Positions 1 through 14,000 of a DNA stretch of 64,000 nt are shown here, one piece after another. The stretch spans positions 23,705,915-23,769,914 of the forward strand of contig CAIIXF020000001.1 in assembly GCA_903813345.2 (NCBI GenBank), in the 5' to 3' direction. Both the position numbers and the translations under genes were made by a program. Under the pieces are notes generated by a model. The model worked only from the letters and a program-made list of their open reading frames with translations. It had not been told where the DNA came from and made no database searches. How positions within the stretch are numbered: the first letter of the stretch is position 1; each line of letters begins with the position of its first letter. The stretch comes from Owenia fusiformis (taxonomy: Eukaryota; Annelida; Polychaeta; Sabellida; Oweniidae).

Positions 1-2060
1 GTGATGTGACTGCTATATTTAGGCCATAGCCAAGATTTCTCAAAAGAGTTCTACTTTTGCTGAATTTCAATGGACATTTGTAACACGCATGCTCCCTTAT
101 TCACGTGTACACCTCCATATACAAGTTGACCCAGAAAAATTACCCTCTCATTTTAGTATAAACCCAAACATGATTTTTTTAATTTATCTGCGTATATAGA
201 CTGTTTAAATTCCAAGTTTTAAAATGATCACATTTTCCATCCAGGTATGGTCTAGTGATATTGTCCAAAAATGTTGAAAATGCAATTTTCTGAAATTGAG
301 ATTTCTGTCTTAGTCATTATTTGCGCCATTTCTGGATTGCTTTCATACACATTATCAATAGAATGTAAAATCTACCCTTTAAACAATTCAACAATCTCGT
401 GGAATTTGATGCACTGACTGCTTATTAGGTAAATTCCAATGATTTATGCATTTAACTCTCTATATACACAAAGAAACATGAAAAGTCCTTTAAATCTGAG
501 ATATAGTTATTCCCAAATTAAGGGGTGATGTTTTTGGGGTCACCTCACCTGTACTTCGACTTGGATTTGAATTTTGAATTTTATATTTTCAATTCAAAGA
601 AAGAACAAATGGGTATTTTTAGCACTATAGTAGGTGTCTTTTGTTGTAAGGCATTGCAATTTGAAAGAGGTTTAATTTTAGAGACTACGGAGTACAATAG
701 ATATCGTGTTATTTCAATTTGGTCAGTTTGGAATTTCAGCCTATGTTTCATTTTTTACAAAACTAATTATCAACTGCCACTTCTATCGTCAAAGAGTATT
801 CACGTAGCTATAAAGACTTTTTGTACGCCTCTTAATTCTTCTTCAATTCAGTAACTAAATGTAAGGTCATTATGAATGAACACTCCTCAATTATAAAATT
901 ATATACCAAATAAAATATTTTGATTTGGAGTTTTTTTAGAAAAATCATAATCTCAGTATTAAATTGTGGGAATCGCATGTTTCAGAATTTGACATCTTTG
1001 TGTGAACTTTGCATCGTCGGTTCCCACGCTCAATCATTACGTTCTATCCCGAGGTGAGGATAGGTCCGAAGCTTGATGAAGCAAGATGTGAAGTTTATGT
1101 GAACTCTTAAGTCTATCTCCCTAAAGTAGCTCGTTTTAAAAAGATGCATATGTTCCTTAAAGATGTGTTAAGATTTGCCCTTAAACTTAAGGGGTGATGT
1201 ATAAATTATAAATATATGTTTACTCTTGATGTGAATTTCATTAAACAAATGTAATATTAAAATCATGATCTTGCCTTCAGATTTCAGGATATCTATTGGG
1301 TTAAAGATTCACCATTATTTTAACATAGAAAATCAAATTGTCTAACTTTTTCAAATTCAATTGTATCTTGCCAAAACAAAATGGAGGTATCGGACATGAT
1401 GTCAATTTATTTTTTTTGTGGAGATTTGTGGATAATATAACAAAAATGAACCCTTGGTCACCAAATCCTGGCTACGCCACTGGTAAGCCATTGTTTATGT
1501 GAGTAAAATGAGTAGTTGAATTCCTCATCCTTATACCAATATAGTCAAGATTGGTTGAGAAACATGAAATTTACAATTTAACCAAATTGAAATGCCTTTG
1601 CATCCCATTTCCAAAACAACATCATCAAAACGCAAAAAAATATCAGATCCTAAACTAAAGGTCCCCAGCTTTAAATTGGTATCTAACATGTTCTCATACT
1701 TCTAAATAAGTAAGCATGGGTCACAGGGTTTCTTAACAACTTATATATATCTATAACCCATCATATGAGTAAAAGCTACAAAGTGGGGATTAGGACTAAA
1801 TTAGTTTTATTAGTCGAACAATGAACTTTTACACTACTACTTAATAAATGCACTTATATTAACAAGAATGCATGTACTTACTGTTTCTGTCCGATAGGAG
1901 GAGCCTGAAAAATAAAAATTAATCAAAATTAATAAAAAAAATTATTTTCAATGAACTCTTGAACTTTAATGAGACAACACATCAAGTCATAGCAATAATC
2001 TTATCATCTGCTCATAAACTTGAGAAACATAAACTGATAAATGACATTTTGATATTAAAC
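1..2060. other. Non-coding flank downstream of CC2D1 homologue
   Basis: No supported gene. AT-rich sequence with short chance open frames only. The first 160 bases resemble 9155-9290 (shared wording 'atagccaagatttctcaa' against 'atagccaggatttctcaa', then a common run around 'gcatgc' and 'ccctta/ccctaa ttcac'). They are therefore probably a diverged dispersed repeat. A short motif near 1465-1485 ('cctggctacgccactgg') resembles the ends of other repeats in the window. Confidence 0.5.
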
Positions 2061-3245
2061 CAGAACAACGGCAACGCCAAAGCGTAGCGAATCCCATCGA
2101 ACAGCCATGGATTGCATTTTTACAAACAAAGTATATAGTAAAAATGGCAGGCATTTTTCAAAATGGCTGCCTTCTACCAAAAGTGTCATTAGACCATTTG
2201 CCATACTTATAGTATTCACATACCAAATATGAACAAAATCACTCCACCACTTTTCGAGTTATAGTAAAATACGTTAAAATGGCGGCCATTTTTCAAAATG
2301 GCCGCCTTCTACCAAAAGTGTCAAAAGTGTCATTAGAATATATATAAAATACATTAAAATGGCGGCCATTTTTCAAAATTTTTTTGAAAATGGCCACCTT
2401 CTACTAAAAGTGTCATAGGATAGTGTGTCATGCTTTTAGTATTCACATACCAAATATAAACAAAATCGCTCCACTAATTTTCGAGTTATAGTAAAAAACG
2501 TTAAAATGGCGGCCATTTTGAAAAATGGCCGCCTTCTACCAAAAGTGTCATTAGACAGTGTGCCATCCTTATAGTATTCACATACCAAATATGAACAAAA
2601 TCGCTTCACTACTTTTCGAGTTATAGTAAAATAGGTTAAAATGGCGGCCATTTTTCAAAATGGAGGCCATTTTTTAAAATGGCCACCTTCTACCAAACGT
2701 GTCTTTAGACAGTGTGCAATGTTTATAGTATTCACATACCAAATATGAACAAAATCGCTCCACTACTTTTCGAGTTACAGGAAAAATCGTAAAATAACGA
2801 GTAAAGGCCGCCATTTTTCAAGATGGCTGCCATGTGCTTCTTTAAAATCTACATTTCTAGCTTTATTAATGTCCTATATAATTTTTTTACATCTAAAACA
2901 TATTGCTATTACAGTTTTACATATTGCACCTAAATTACTGAAGATTCGGCACTAAAATGGCCGCCATTTTGAAATGAGTGGCCATTTTGAAAATCAGCTT
3001 TCGAGCAGAACTTCTACCCCCATAGGGTATATGTGTACAAAATATGAACAAAATCGGGCCAACGGTATTGGAGTTATTGCCCGGACGGACAGACGGACGG
3101 ACGTACGTACGGACGGACGGACGTACGTACGGACGGACGGACGGACGTACGTACGGACGGACGGACGGACGGACGTACGTACGGACGGACGGACGGACGG
3201 AGGCGTTCCCTATATCCCTCCGAACTTCGTTCGATGGGATAATTA
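2060..3245. repeat. GGCCGCCATTTT satellite element, copy 1
   Basis: About eight degenerate tandem units of roughly 140 bp. Each carries 'aaaatggcggccattttt', a 'ttctaccaaaagtgtcatta' block and 'accaaatatgaacaaaatcg'. The element starts with a 'gcaacgccaaagcgtagcg aatccca' type block. It ends with a tetranucleotide tract followed by 'cgaacttcgttcgatgggat'. The same head, unit and tail recur at about 11610-12705 and 29815-31135, so this is one dispersed family. It lies just past the 3' end of the CC2D1 gene. Confidence 0.8.
3083..3202. repeat. GACG/TACG tetranucleotide microsatellite
   Basis: Uninterrupted (ggac/gtac)n tract with an alternating higher-order pattern of 'ggacgtacgtacggacgg'. It forms the variable tail of satellite element copy 1. 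It translates as long RTDGRTDGRT chains in more than one frame, which are not genes. Confidence 0.95.
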
Positions 3246-3330
3246 ATAGTAACTGATTTTAGAAGATATCAATGCTACTACTAGTATGCCAAAAAATCAT
3301 CTCAGAACACTTCTGATTTAATGCACAAGT

Positions 3331-6300
3331 TCATAATTTTATATTCAAAGGGTAATTTAGCCAATCACTAACACCTACTTTGGCCCTGTCTAATCTCAAA
3401 TCAGTTGATTGACTGTACAGGGGAAAATCACTTACATTTCCTGAGAGTATAGTTCGATCAAACTTATCAATCACAAGCCACTTCTCCTTCACTTCTTCCA
3501 CTTGTATGGCTGAGAATGGGTTACGTATCCTGACCTTCACCTCTAATTTACCACCAATGCTTTTGCGGCCATCCATCAACTATAAGAACAAATATACTCT
3601 GATGATTAAACAGATCTACAGATTCAAAGTTTGAGAAATATTTGGCTAGAGACAATCCTGTATTAAGCATCATTCATCGCGATTACTGTGCACCCTTTAT
3701 TTTGTCTTGGTCAAACAATAAATAAATAAGAGGGGGTATGGTATTCTAGAATGAGCATTATCAGTTTTAAATGAGAATGAGGTTGTACATGCAATTTAAA
3801 TCAATTCTTTTTTTCATATGTGACAACAGAGAGGATTGGCTCCCAGGGTTCCAACTCAATATTCTGCCATATATGGAGTCATGTCGTGATAACAAAATTC
3901 AAAAATTAAACAGCCACCAATTTTTCACTTCAGAATTTGAAAAGATTTGTCTTATTTCAAAAAAAAAAAATTTCAAAACACAAGAAATGATCAAGATATA
4001 AGTACTGAAGTTCATTCATATGTTTTTCGCCATAGAAACCAACACTGAACAAATTGCTTCAAGATTAAAAATATTGCGTTGGATTGGAACCCTGGGACCT
4101 TAAATCATCTTGTGAGATACATTACTATTGTTCATCAGTAACTGATGTACTGTATATACTTACATCAAAACTTTCATGGAGAATACACTTAGACTCTAGT
4201 GGTGCTAACTTGATACTTGCAGTTCCTAGTAACTTGTCACCTTTGAAGAAACCTCTACAAAAATACATTTCATGGTGTAAAATACAACTACAGTAAAACT
4301 TGTAAATCCAAACACCTAGCTAATCTTGACGCCATCCATCAACTATAAGAGCAAATATACTCTGATTATTAAATGCAAAGTTTGACGTCATTCCCCTTGA
4401 CACCAATGTTCAAAAAACTTGAAATGTGAGAGAGTAACCTGTCTAATCTGAACACTTCATAAAATATCACGTTTCATACAAAATTTTTAAAGTTAAATAT
4501 TTGAAAGTTAAACACTGCTTTGCCATGATATCAAAACTTTTGAAAAAAACTTAAATGGTCTCAATCATAATTGGGCTTCCAGCATGACTAAATTCAGTTG
4601 AATCGAATATTCAAATTACTGGAATGCCATGAAGCTATGTGGTCAAAAGAATATTTATTGTCCAAAATCCAGAATCTTGCGAATGCAAAAACCTCAAAAT
4701 AAAACACTTCCTCATACGAACACTTTTATCCGGTCCCAATGGTGCTAGAATTAGACAGGACTGTTTTACTGTATATTTATTCTGTACTAGTGTAATGCAT
4801 TTGTTGACCTTAAGATGGACTTGGTAATTGCTGAATTTAGTACATGTACAGTAAAACCTCTAATCTGAATACCACTGGGGCTGGTCAAAAGTGTTCAAAT
4901 GAAAGGTGTTCACTTTTCAAGATCTTATGAAAGTCTGTGGCAGATTATAAAAATTGGTCTGAAAAAGTGTTCAAATTAGTTTCTGGACAATGCAACTGAT
5001 GACTCCTGTAGAGATGGAAAGTGAACACTGGACTACTGTAAATATTAATATATTCATACTGAGATGAGATTCTAATATTGGACATCAGAAAGGAATTGAT
5101 AACATTTCAAATACTATTTTTTGTTCTCTTTTGAAAGTGTTCATATTAATAGTTTTTTTTCTATACATAATTTTGCATGCCAATATCAAATCATGAAAAC
5201 TTAAGTAATGCTGTATTATAAATGTAAGCATTGGACATTTAACAGTTGGAATGATTATGAATAGACATTTCAGTGACACAAACATATATCTTACCTTTTA
5301 TAAAATATTTCTAACTTTATGGCTTTGCTTTTGACGACTCTGGCAAATGACCTTGACTTTCTGTTCATTTCTATCTTGAAAGACTGATTGTATTCTGCAA
5401 AGTACATCAGTAAATGACTTATTTATTCCATAGTTGCAATATTTGTTGGATAAGTGTAACCAGTGGAAAATATCATATTTTGGCAAAAGTTCACTAAACC
5501 ATGAAATACAGCTTTTAAATAGATACTGCGCCATGGAATACTGCGCCTTATCCCATAGTTGAGGTCAGATCTATAGAATAGCACTTATTTGTCATGATAT
5601 TTTGCAAATGCGTTGAAAAAAAGCAATCTGTGGAATACATAGAATATTCCACAGATATCACTTTTTTCTACAGATTTGAAAACTCCCACCAATATGACGT
5701 GCATTGTTATATGGTTACATCGCTTACATGGTGATTTTAATGACATCACAAATATGCAAATAACTAATGTTTTGGCTATATTTCAAGTGACAAAATAAAA
5801 CTGAAGTAGCCTAATAATGGAATTGAGTTATTTAAAAAAACTGAATGTTGTTTTGAAATGCTTTTTAAGGTGAATTATGGGATAAATAGAACATCCTAAG
5901 ATTTTTTTGTGATATCATTTAATCAACTCGTTGATATCAATATCTTCACTCATTAGCTACACTCACTCGTTCAGATATTGATATCAACTCATGGATAAAA
6001 ATGATATCTCTCAAAATCATAGGATATCCTATATATATTTGATGGTTCTTGTTTTTTTTCTTCTTGGCTCAAAACAAGACTGACGATAACAATGATTGAT
6101 CAGATATTTGGAAACATTTGATAAGAACCCTTTAGTAATAGAACATCCTATGATTTACTCGTGATATGATTTTATCCACTCTTTCACACAGTGCTCGATC
6201 ATGCAGATATCATATCTATTTGTGGATAAAAATCATATCACTCACAAATTATAAGACATACTCTACATACAAAGTACTTTATCAAATAATTAAATAAACT

Positions 6301-8089
6301 TAGATTGATTAACTTCTTAAATATCAATATTGTTTATGTATAATGTGCATTTTATTATTTGAATGTTTCTATAACTGATTCAAAACATAAAAACAATAGC
6401 ACTGTTACCTGGATTATTTGTATCTTTACATGTGTCTGTTTTATCCTTTTGGGGAGATTCCTGAAATCAGTAGACATTTACAATGTTCAATACAACAAAG
6501 ATTGCTCTGATCTCTTTTAAACAAAGGTACACACAACAATCTTTCAAAAATGCTAAGCAACAGTAACATCTGAATATAGCATATATAAGGGTTATGTACT
6601 GGGAGGTTTTGGATATATGGGGTTTATCCAGAGGGAGATATGTACCCAATATCCAAACCGACCGTACATAACTGCTTTATCCTATACCAAGTAGAGTTTT
6701 CAGGGGCATATGGCCATTTCAATAGTACAAGGTGTAAAAATAAACAAATCATTCATATGCAAAGTCATTTTATTGCATTTCCACTACTTACCGGAAGCGG
6801 GAAGATATGCACCGGAGTGGGAAGATATGCACCGAAGCGGGAGATATGGAGGTTCTGGATATGGAAACCTCAAAATCAGGATACGGGATATATCTTTACA
6901 ACTTATCTCCCTAAAACTCTACTTGGCATAGGATAAACGTATATAGTATATTTTATCATTAATAATATTTTTAAAACCAGTAACAAAATATAAAAATGCT
7001 TTCAACAGTGGTGGAATCAAATTTCTTCAAATACATACAGTTACAATGTTACTTACTTTTCAATTTCCCTATTTAGATACATAAGCAAGATCATTAACTA
7101 AAGATGAATAAATGTGAAATGAAGTATTGTCTTGTATTTCATATCTACTGAGGTTCTAGGTACATAACGAGCGGGAATATATAGTGTATCTAGGGACCGG
7201 GATGGATACTATGAGGTTATATAATGGTTGATTCCGTATATCGTGTTTATACTCAAGTGAGTATAAACACGATATACAGAATCAACCATTATATGATCTT
7301 ATTATCCCACCCTAATCTTAAATCAATAAAACATTAATCTAAATTAAGCAGTTGTATATCAAGTCGAAGAGTTGTATACGCTGCCCAGGAGTTGTATACG
7401 CTATCCAGGAGTTGTATATCGTTCTCAAGAGTTGTATACGATGAGTGTTGGTTTTATATTGCAGTTATACAATGCTATTATACAATCATATAAAGCATTT
7501 AGGGTGGGATAAAGCATGTATCCCGGTCCCTAGATACACTGCTCCTTAATTTATTTTTAATTTTTTTTCAAATGTTTTTTTTATCAAAATTTTTTTCAAA
7601 ATTTTTTTCAAATTTTTTTTCAAAATATTTTTTCAATTTTTTTTCAAAATTGTCAATTTTTTTTTTCAAAATTATTTTTCTTTCAATTTTTTTTTAAATT
7701 TAATTTTTTCAAATGTTTTGAAAATCTCGCAAACTTTAAGACCAAGAAAACGCCTAGTACCTTAAGTATGTTTTGGAATTTTGGATCTTTAAAAGGTATG
7801 ATGTACCTAGAACCTCAACATGTATGAAATACATCTGTTATGTACGGTCGGTTTTCGATACAGGGTTTATCCTGGGAAATTTCCCTCGGGATAAACCCTG
7901 TATCCAAAACCTCCCAGTACATAACCCTTATGTATATTATGAAAGATTTTATGACTTACATTTGGGAATGGGAATTCATATGTGACATAAGTGTCCAGTT
8001 CTTCAGGGGAATAGCCAGAGGGGAGATGCAGCTGGATCCCTCGTATAATCGTCAACTCAACTTCATTGTCGCCAAGATCTGTACATGAT
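3331..8089 (-). CDS. CC2D1: CC2D1 exons 17-21: C2 domain
   Basis: Exon 17 encodes 'DLGDNEVELTIIRGI' and 'YVTYEFPFPN'. The 52-bp exon 18 encodes 'ESPQKDKTDTCKDTNNP'. Exon 19 encodes 'EYNQSFKIEMNRK'. Exon 20 encodes 'GFFKGDKLLGTASIKLAPLE'. Exon 21 encodes 'LMDGRKSIGGKLEVKVRIR', 'WLVID' and a 41-residue tail to the TAA stop at 3331. Together these make a continuous C2 domain typical of CC2D1/Lgd proteins. Exons 18-20 are too short to be found by simple ORF calling and were located by reading splice sites. Confidence 0.93.
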
Positions 8090-11000
8090 CTAAAATATAT
8101 CAATTTACACAAAAAACAATGAAATAATGTTTTGAAAAGCTATGATTTTATGATATACCAGTTTGTTTTGCGATATGATAACAGCAAAAGCCTTGCTGTT
8201 TTATACTCCATATTTTTGCATTATGTAATCGTATTGGTGTTGTTCATCAAATCTAGAAAATTCACCAAACTCAAGGGAGAATTTCTAGAAGGGTTGTAAC
8301 TTAAAACGTGTCGTAATTTGAAACATTTAGAACTGAGATACGACCAGTCGTAAGTTCTACGACCGCTGTGTTTTTGGAAGCCGTTTTATCTTTGCCGTAT
8401 ATGATTGAACTTACAACTGGTCGTTTGTATTGTTATATCACATGACGCTCATGTGATTTATTTCATGATTAAAAGCATGCTGGAATCGGGAAAATGAACA
8501 GAGGGGGAGCAGGCGACTTCTGTTAGAAAATTCAACAAATCTGGAAGATTTATTTTTTCAGGACAAAGTCTATCATTGAAGGGTATCATTACTCCAAGTA
8601 ACTAAAGAATGTCTCTAAAGGTTTCATTGAAAATTACATGGAAATATAATTATAAAATATCAATTATGAACATATCCAAAATGAAATTAGGTCATTAGGA
8701 CATTCAGTTCAGTGCCTTTAACCATGGGCATCATTCTAAATATCATGTTAGGGATATGTTAGTGACCATTTAAAGTATGTTGACCATTCAACAATCGATA
8801 TATCAAAACATCATTAAGCTAGGACACAAGGGCAACATATATATCATAAAATAACCCCTTAAAAAACATAATATCATATGAAAAATTGAACATTAATAAA
8901 TAAAAGGTGTTCTCAACAATAGTAGCATGATCACCTCAGTTGGTATACAGGAGGCATTCAACCTAGAGCCTGAGGGTATATTAAAACATCATTAAGGTAG
9001 AATATAAGGGCAACATAATGAAAACACAAAACCAAAGTATTCATACTACCAATTTTTGGTTTTAGGGGCCTAAAATGTTTTATCCTGACTTGAAATATTT
9101 GCCCCCCCCCCCTTGTTAGCTTCTGGATCCGTCAGTGCTGTTGTAACAACAGCCCTGAACATAGCCAGGATTTCTCAAGTGGGGATCTCATTTTGCTTTT
9201 CCATACAGATAGGCATTCACATTGCATGCGCTCCCTAATTCACTTCTTCATCCCTCTATACAGGAATTTGTATGCAACCCCCCAAAAAAGTATATCGGCT
9301 AATTAGGGAGGGGTGCATTGGCTTAACATGGCGTTGACTATTGACTTAGCGTCGGGATACCACCATGTACCTGGAATGTTACCATGGTGAGAGATACAAA
9401 AAATTTCCCCAACGTTAATTTTTGGCAACCCAGCTAAATCACTCCAATAAACCCTTATGATAGTATTTGCACAGAAAAACATCATGTTTTTAAATATTCA
9501 TACGTTAAGAAAATGACAAATGGACTATATACAGTATTCTGATTATAGATACAGATTGAAGGTTTATAATCTTATCAGTATTCTCAAAATTCAGGTCTTA
9601 AAAGGGGTGTTTGAACTAAAATGGTAGTATTCATATGTCCCTAAAAACAGACACATAAGTCATATTTTTCATTATAAAGAATGTCTATTGAATAAATTCA
9701 CTGGGTGAAACTTGTTTATGTTGCTTCGATAAATCACAAAAGAAGAATTAAATAGAAAGGGTCAAGAGTAGGGAGGGCTCACTTGAAGCATGGGTCATGA
9801 ATGTTTTAATAAGAACACTTACTTTTTAGTTCAATTTCACATGGAAGGGTCACATGATGAGAAAGCTGATTTCTCCATAATGAAGCACAGTTGGAGCTAG
9901 GCCAATGGTGTACAATACCTGTAAATGTTTTCCTAAGACTATTTGCAATCTTGAAATCCAGCTATTTCTATCTATTTGTTTATTAAGAGGCCACTCAAAT
10001 ACAACAAATACTTTTGGCATATGTTTGAAATACCAGAATCCATTTATTGTAACTCTTTTTTGATACAATTTGTTAAGTTCAGACACAAAGTTAACATGCC
10101 TGCATTGAAATCAGAGTCTTAGCACTTCATTTGTTACCCTAGGTACATTCACAGGTTTTTAAAAGTATTATGGGGTCAACGTTTCTTTACATTCCAAGCT
10201 GTTTCTTTTGATAAATAGTTTTACTGCTTGAAAACTGTATTATCAAGACATTTAACCTAGACGTTGCCCTTATAAATGTTTTAAATATTTAGTAAAAAAT
10301 AAAAACTTCACTTTTATTCAATTTCACAATCCATATAATAAAAGAAAGTCAGCTACGGTAATTATTTTGAGATGCATCCCTATAAGGCAGAAGGTTTCTA
10401 GTCAACTCGGACCCTTAAGTCAACTCGAACCCTAGTCAACTATGTATTTTTCATATATTTTTCCTCAGTTCGAGCAATAAAATGAAAAGTAATATAGAGG
10501 TCTATACTAAAACATTAATCATATATTATTGTTAGACAAAACAATGGTTGATAATGTGGAAAAAATTCTGACAATTTTGAGTCAATCATAAACCACTCAG
10601 CCTGATTGTGAAATTATACCAGTAGGATTAAATATTGAATAACCAAGAGTTGATGTTACATGAAACTGATTTTATATTACAAACAAATAGTATTTGACAA
10701 TAAATTATGAAATTCAATGTAAACTAAATTTTGTTGGCCTAAATTCTTCAAACCAAGTTATAGTTATAAACATGTTAATTAAATTGAAAGCCAATGATTT
10801 TTAATGAATTACTTAACAAAGTAAAATATTAAAGTTTCAAATCAGATGATAATACAATGTTTGAAAAATTTGCAATTTGTACTTGGAATTCTTGAATTTA
10901 TTAAATCAAAATATATTTCAAATTCCCCACCCATTCAATATTTTATCAAGATCACCAAATTATTTAATCTTTGTATCTCCATTATATGCGCCTTGAAGTT

Positions 11001-14000
11001 TTGAAATATGAAATAAAAATGTGTTATGAAATAATCATGTAGCCATATAGTTCAGAAAAAGTAAAAAATTTCAATTATTCTCTCTACAGGCCTTGTTGCC
11101 ACTTTAAACAATCTCCCATCTTTAATCTCAAAAGAGCCGCCATTAAGGTATGTAGTTAGTTCCGTAAATCTACCATTTTTGAGATATATGCAAAATCTCT
11201 GTAAGTTTAAGAAAGAACAATGAACTTATGAGTTTGTAACTTACGGAATTTGGAGAAATAGACCCCAGGATGGTGGCCAAAATTAGTTTGATAACTTTCA
11301 ATTTCAACTAAACCAGGTAAAATCTGGATCTTTTGTCATACAAACTAATTACGTTATGATTATAAAAAGATAAAAAGAAATGCTCAAACATCAGCATAAT
11401 GTAGGCTGAATAAGATGATGATGGTCTCATTCATCAGAACTGTCAATCTATGACAAAATAATTGTATTTTGGGCAAGGATTTCAGCTTCAAATTCCAAGG
11501 CATGAAAACCTCCTAACTAAGTAATCCAAGATGCTCAAACAGGGGATGATACTAATACCTGGGAAGAGTAGATTGCATTGAGTTAATTTAATCAATGGTG
11601 AATACTAGAAAAACAGCGACTCCACGGAGTAGCAAATCCCACCATTTTGAAATTCAGCTGCCATTTTGAAAATTCTTCCTCGAACAGAGCTACTGTGTCC
11701 CTAGGCATTATCATATAAAATTTAAAACAAATCCGTTCGCTGGTATTAAGAGTTATCAAAATTTTATGTTTTTTTACGAAAAATGGTCACCATTTTGAAA
11801 TTCAATGGCCATCTTGAAAATTCATTTTTGAAGAAAGCAACTGTGTCCCTAGCCATCATCATATAAAATTTGAACCAAATCCGTTCACTGGTATTTGAGT
11901 TATCAAAGATTATGTTTTTTTAACGAAAAATTGCCGTCATTTTGAAATAAAGCGGCCATCTTGAAAATTCTTTGTCGAACATAACAAATGTGTCCCTAGG
12001 CATCATCATATAAAATTTGAACCAAATCCGTTCACTGGTATATGAGTTATCAAAGATTACGTTTTTTACGAAAATTGGCCGCCATCTTGAAATTCAGCCG
12101 CCATCTTGAAAATTATATCTTGAACATAGCAACTATGTCCCTAGGCATAATCATATAAAATTTCAACCAAATATGTTCACTGGTATTTGAGTTATCAAAG
12201 ATTACGTTTTTTACGAAAAATTGCCGCCATTTTGAAATTAAGTCACCATCTTGAAAATTTTTTGTTGAGCATGGCTACTGTGTCCCTAAGCATCATCATA
12301 TAAAATTTGAACCAAATCCGTTCACTTGTATTTGAGTTATCAAAGATTACATATTTTTACGGAAAATGGCCGCCATTTTGAAATTAAGTGGCCATCTTGA
12401 AAATCTCTTTTTGTGCGAAACTCCTTTGTCCCTAGGCATCATCATATTAAATTTGAACCAAATCCGTCAACTTGTATTTGAGTTATCAACGATTACATTT
12501 TTTTACGAAAAATGGCGGCCATTTTGAATTGAGTGGCCATATTGAGAATTCCTTCCCGAGCAGAGGTCCTACACTCATAAGGCATAAGCCTATAAAATTT
12601 GAACCAAATCTGTCAACCGGTATTGGAGTTATCGCCCGGACACGGACGAACGAACGGACGGACGGCTTCTCTATATCCCCCTCGAACTTCATTCGGTGGG
12701 ATAATTATGCTAGAGTATTTCTTTTCTTAAGCATTTCTTTTTAGTTGTTTACATTTGAACTTTATCAATTTGCATGGTGAAATGTTTGGAATCCAGCTTC
12801 TACATGGTTAAGCTGAAATTGAAGGTATATCTATGCTGAACAAAGTTTTTCCACAAACCTGCTGTGGAACAGTGATAGAGAAAACAACAAGGTTTACCTA
12901 AATAAGTCAATGTTAGTATTGTTAATTTAATATTATATTATCATACACCAATGTTAAATTCTAAAAAATAATAAAAACAAACATACAAGTAAAGAGCACT
13001 TTAATCCATCAATGCAATAGACCACGACTATTATTAGTTCAATAACTCAGATGCGAGTAGGTAGTTCCAGCTTCACCATCAGGTGGCTCGTTCGGGTCAG
13101 ATAGCATGTCAGGAATAGTAGAAAGTTCCCTCTAATTTAAATAACATCTGTTTTCTAACAGTTATGCAAATTAAAATATGCCCAGTAAAAGAAAATTTTA
13201 TCCGTCCAATACAAGGAAAGATATTTCACTTTTTGTGATTTCATAACATGGGGTCTATGGGGGATCTCCCTAAACTAGAAGTCACATTTTCAAAAAAATA
13301 AATTTTCGAAGTTGATAAACAATTTACGAAACCATATTTCTAGATGGACTTTTACATGTAGATTTCAAATATGACAACCTGAATTTTGAATATTTAATGA
13401 CATAAAACAAGATTCTTTTCCTCGCATCTAGTCTATTGAAATAAAAATGGTTCAGGAATTTTACTTCACAAATACAGTAAAATTATCATTGAAAAATTAT
13501 TTCCAAGTATTAAAAGATGGTGTAATGACACTATTTTTGAAAGAATGGGTGGATAAAAAATGATGACATCTTCAAACATTCTGTATAAAGACCTTGCTTT
13601 AAACACAAAGTTAGGTTTTGATATTATTCACCCATTCCATGCCAATTTTCTTCTTTAGGATACATTTGAGTTTCAAAGTACTTTTTCCATAATTTCCAAC
13701 GTACAGTTTTAGGCTTAAATGGTTCGTTAAAGTATATAACATCTCCTCCTGCTAAATATGCAGACCACCATCCAAATGATCCAGTTGACATAATTGTGTG
13801 GTTCATACTGGATAAAATGCCCATGTCATATTCAGCAGTCAAACCCCAGGGGGTATGTTCAAAAAATGTATTTTCCCCAGGGGGGTTAAAGTTTTTTGTA
13901 GTCCAATCTCGGTCATCTGTGGCTACTACATATACAATTGGGGTCTTATATCTTGTAAGTGTTAAGTTTATAGCCTTTTGGAAGTAAGAAACAGGCGTGG

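Noticed and set aside
525-854. 109-codon plus-strand frame
   Set aside because: AT-rich composition, no recognisable motif, no splice or promoter context. Probably chance.
2974-3256. Open frames of RTDGRTDGRT type
   Set aside because: They are translations of the GACG tetranucleotide tract, open in several frames at once.
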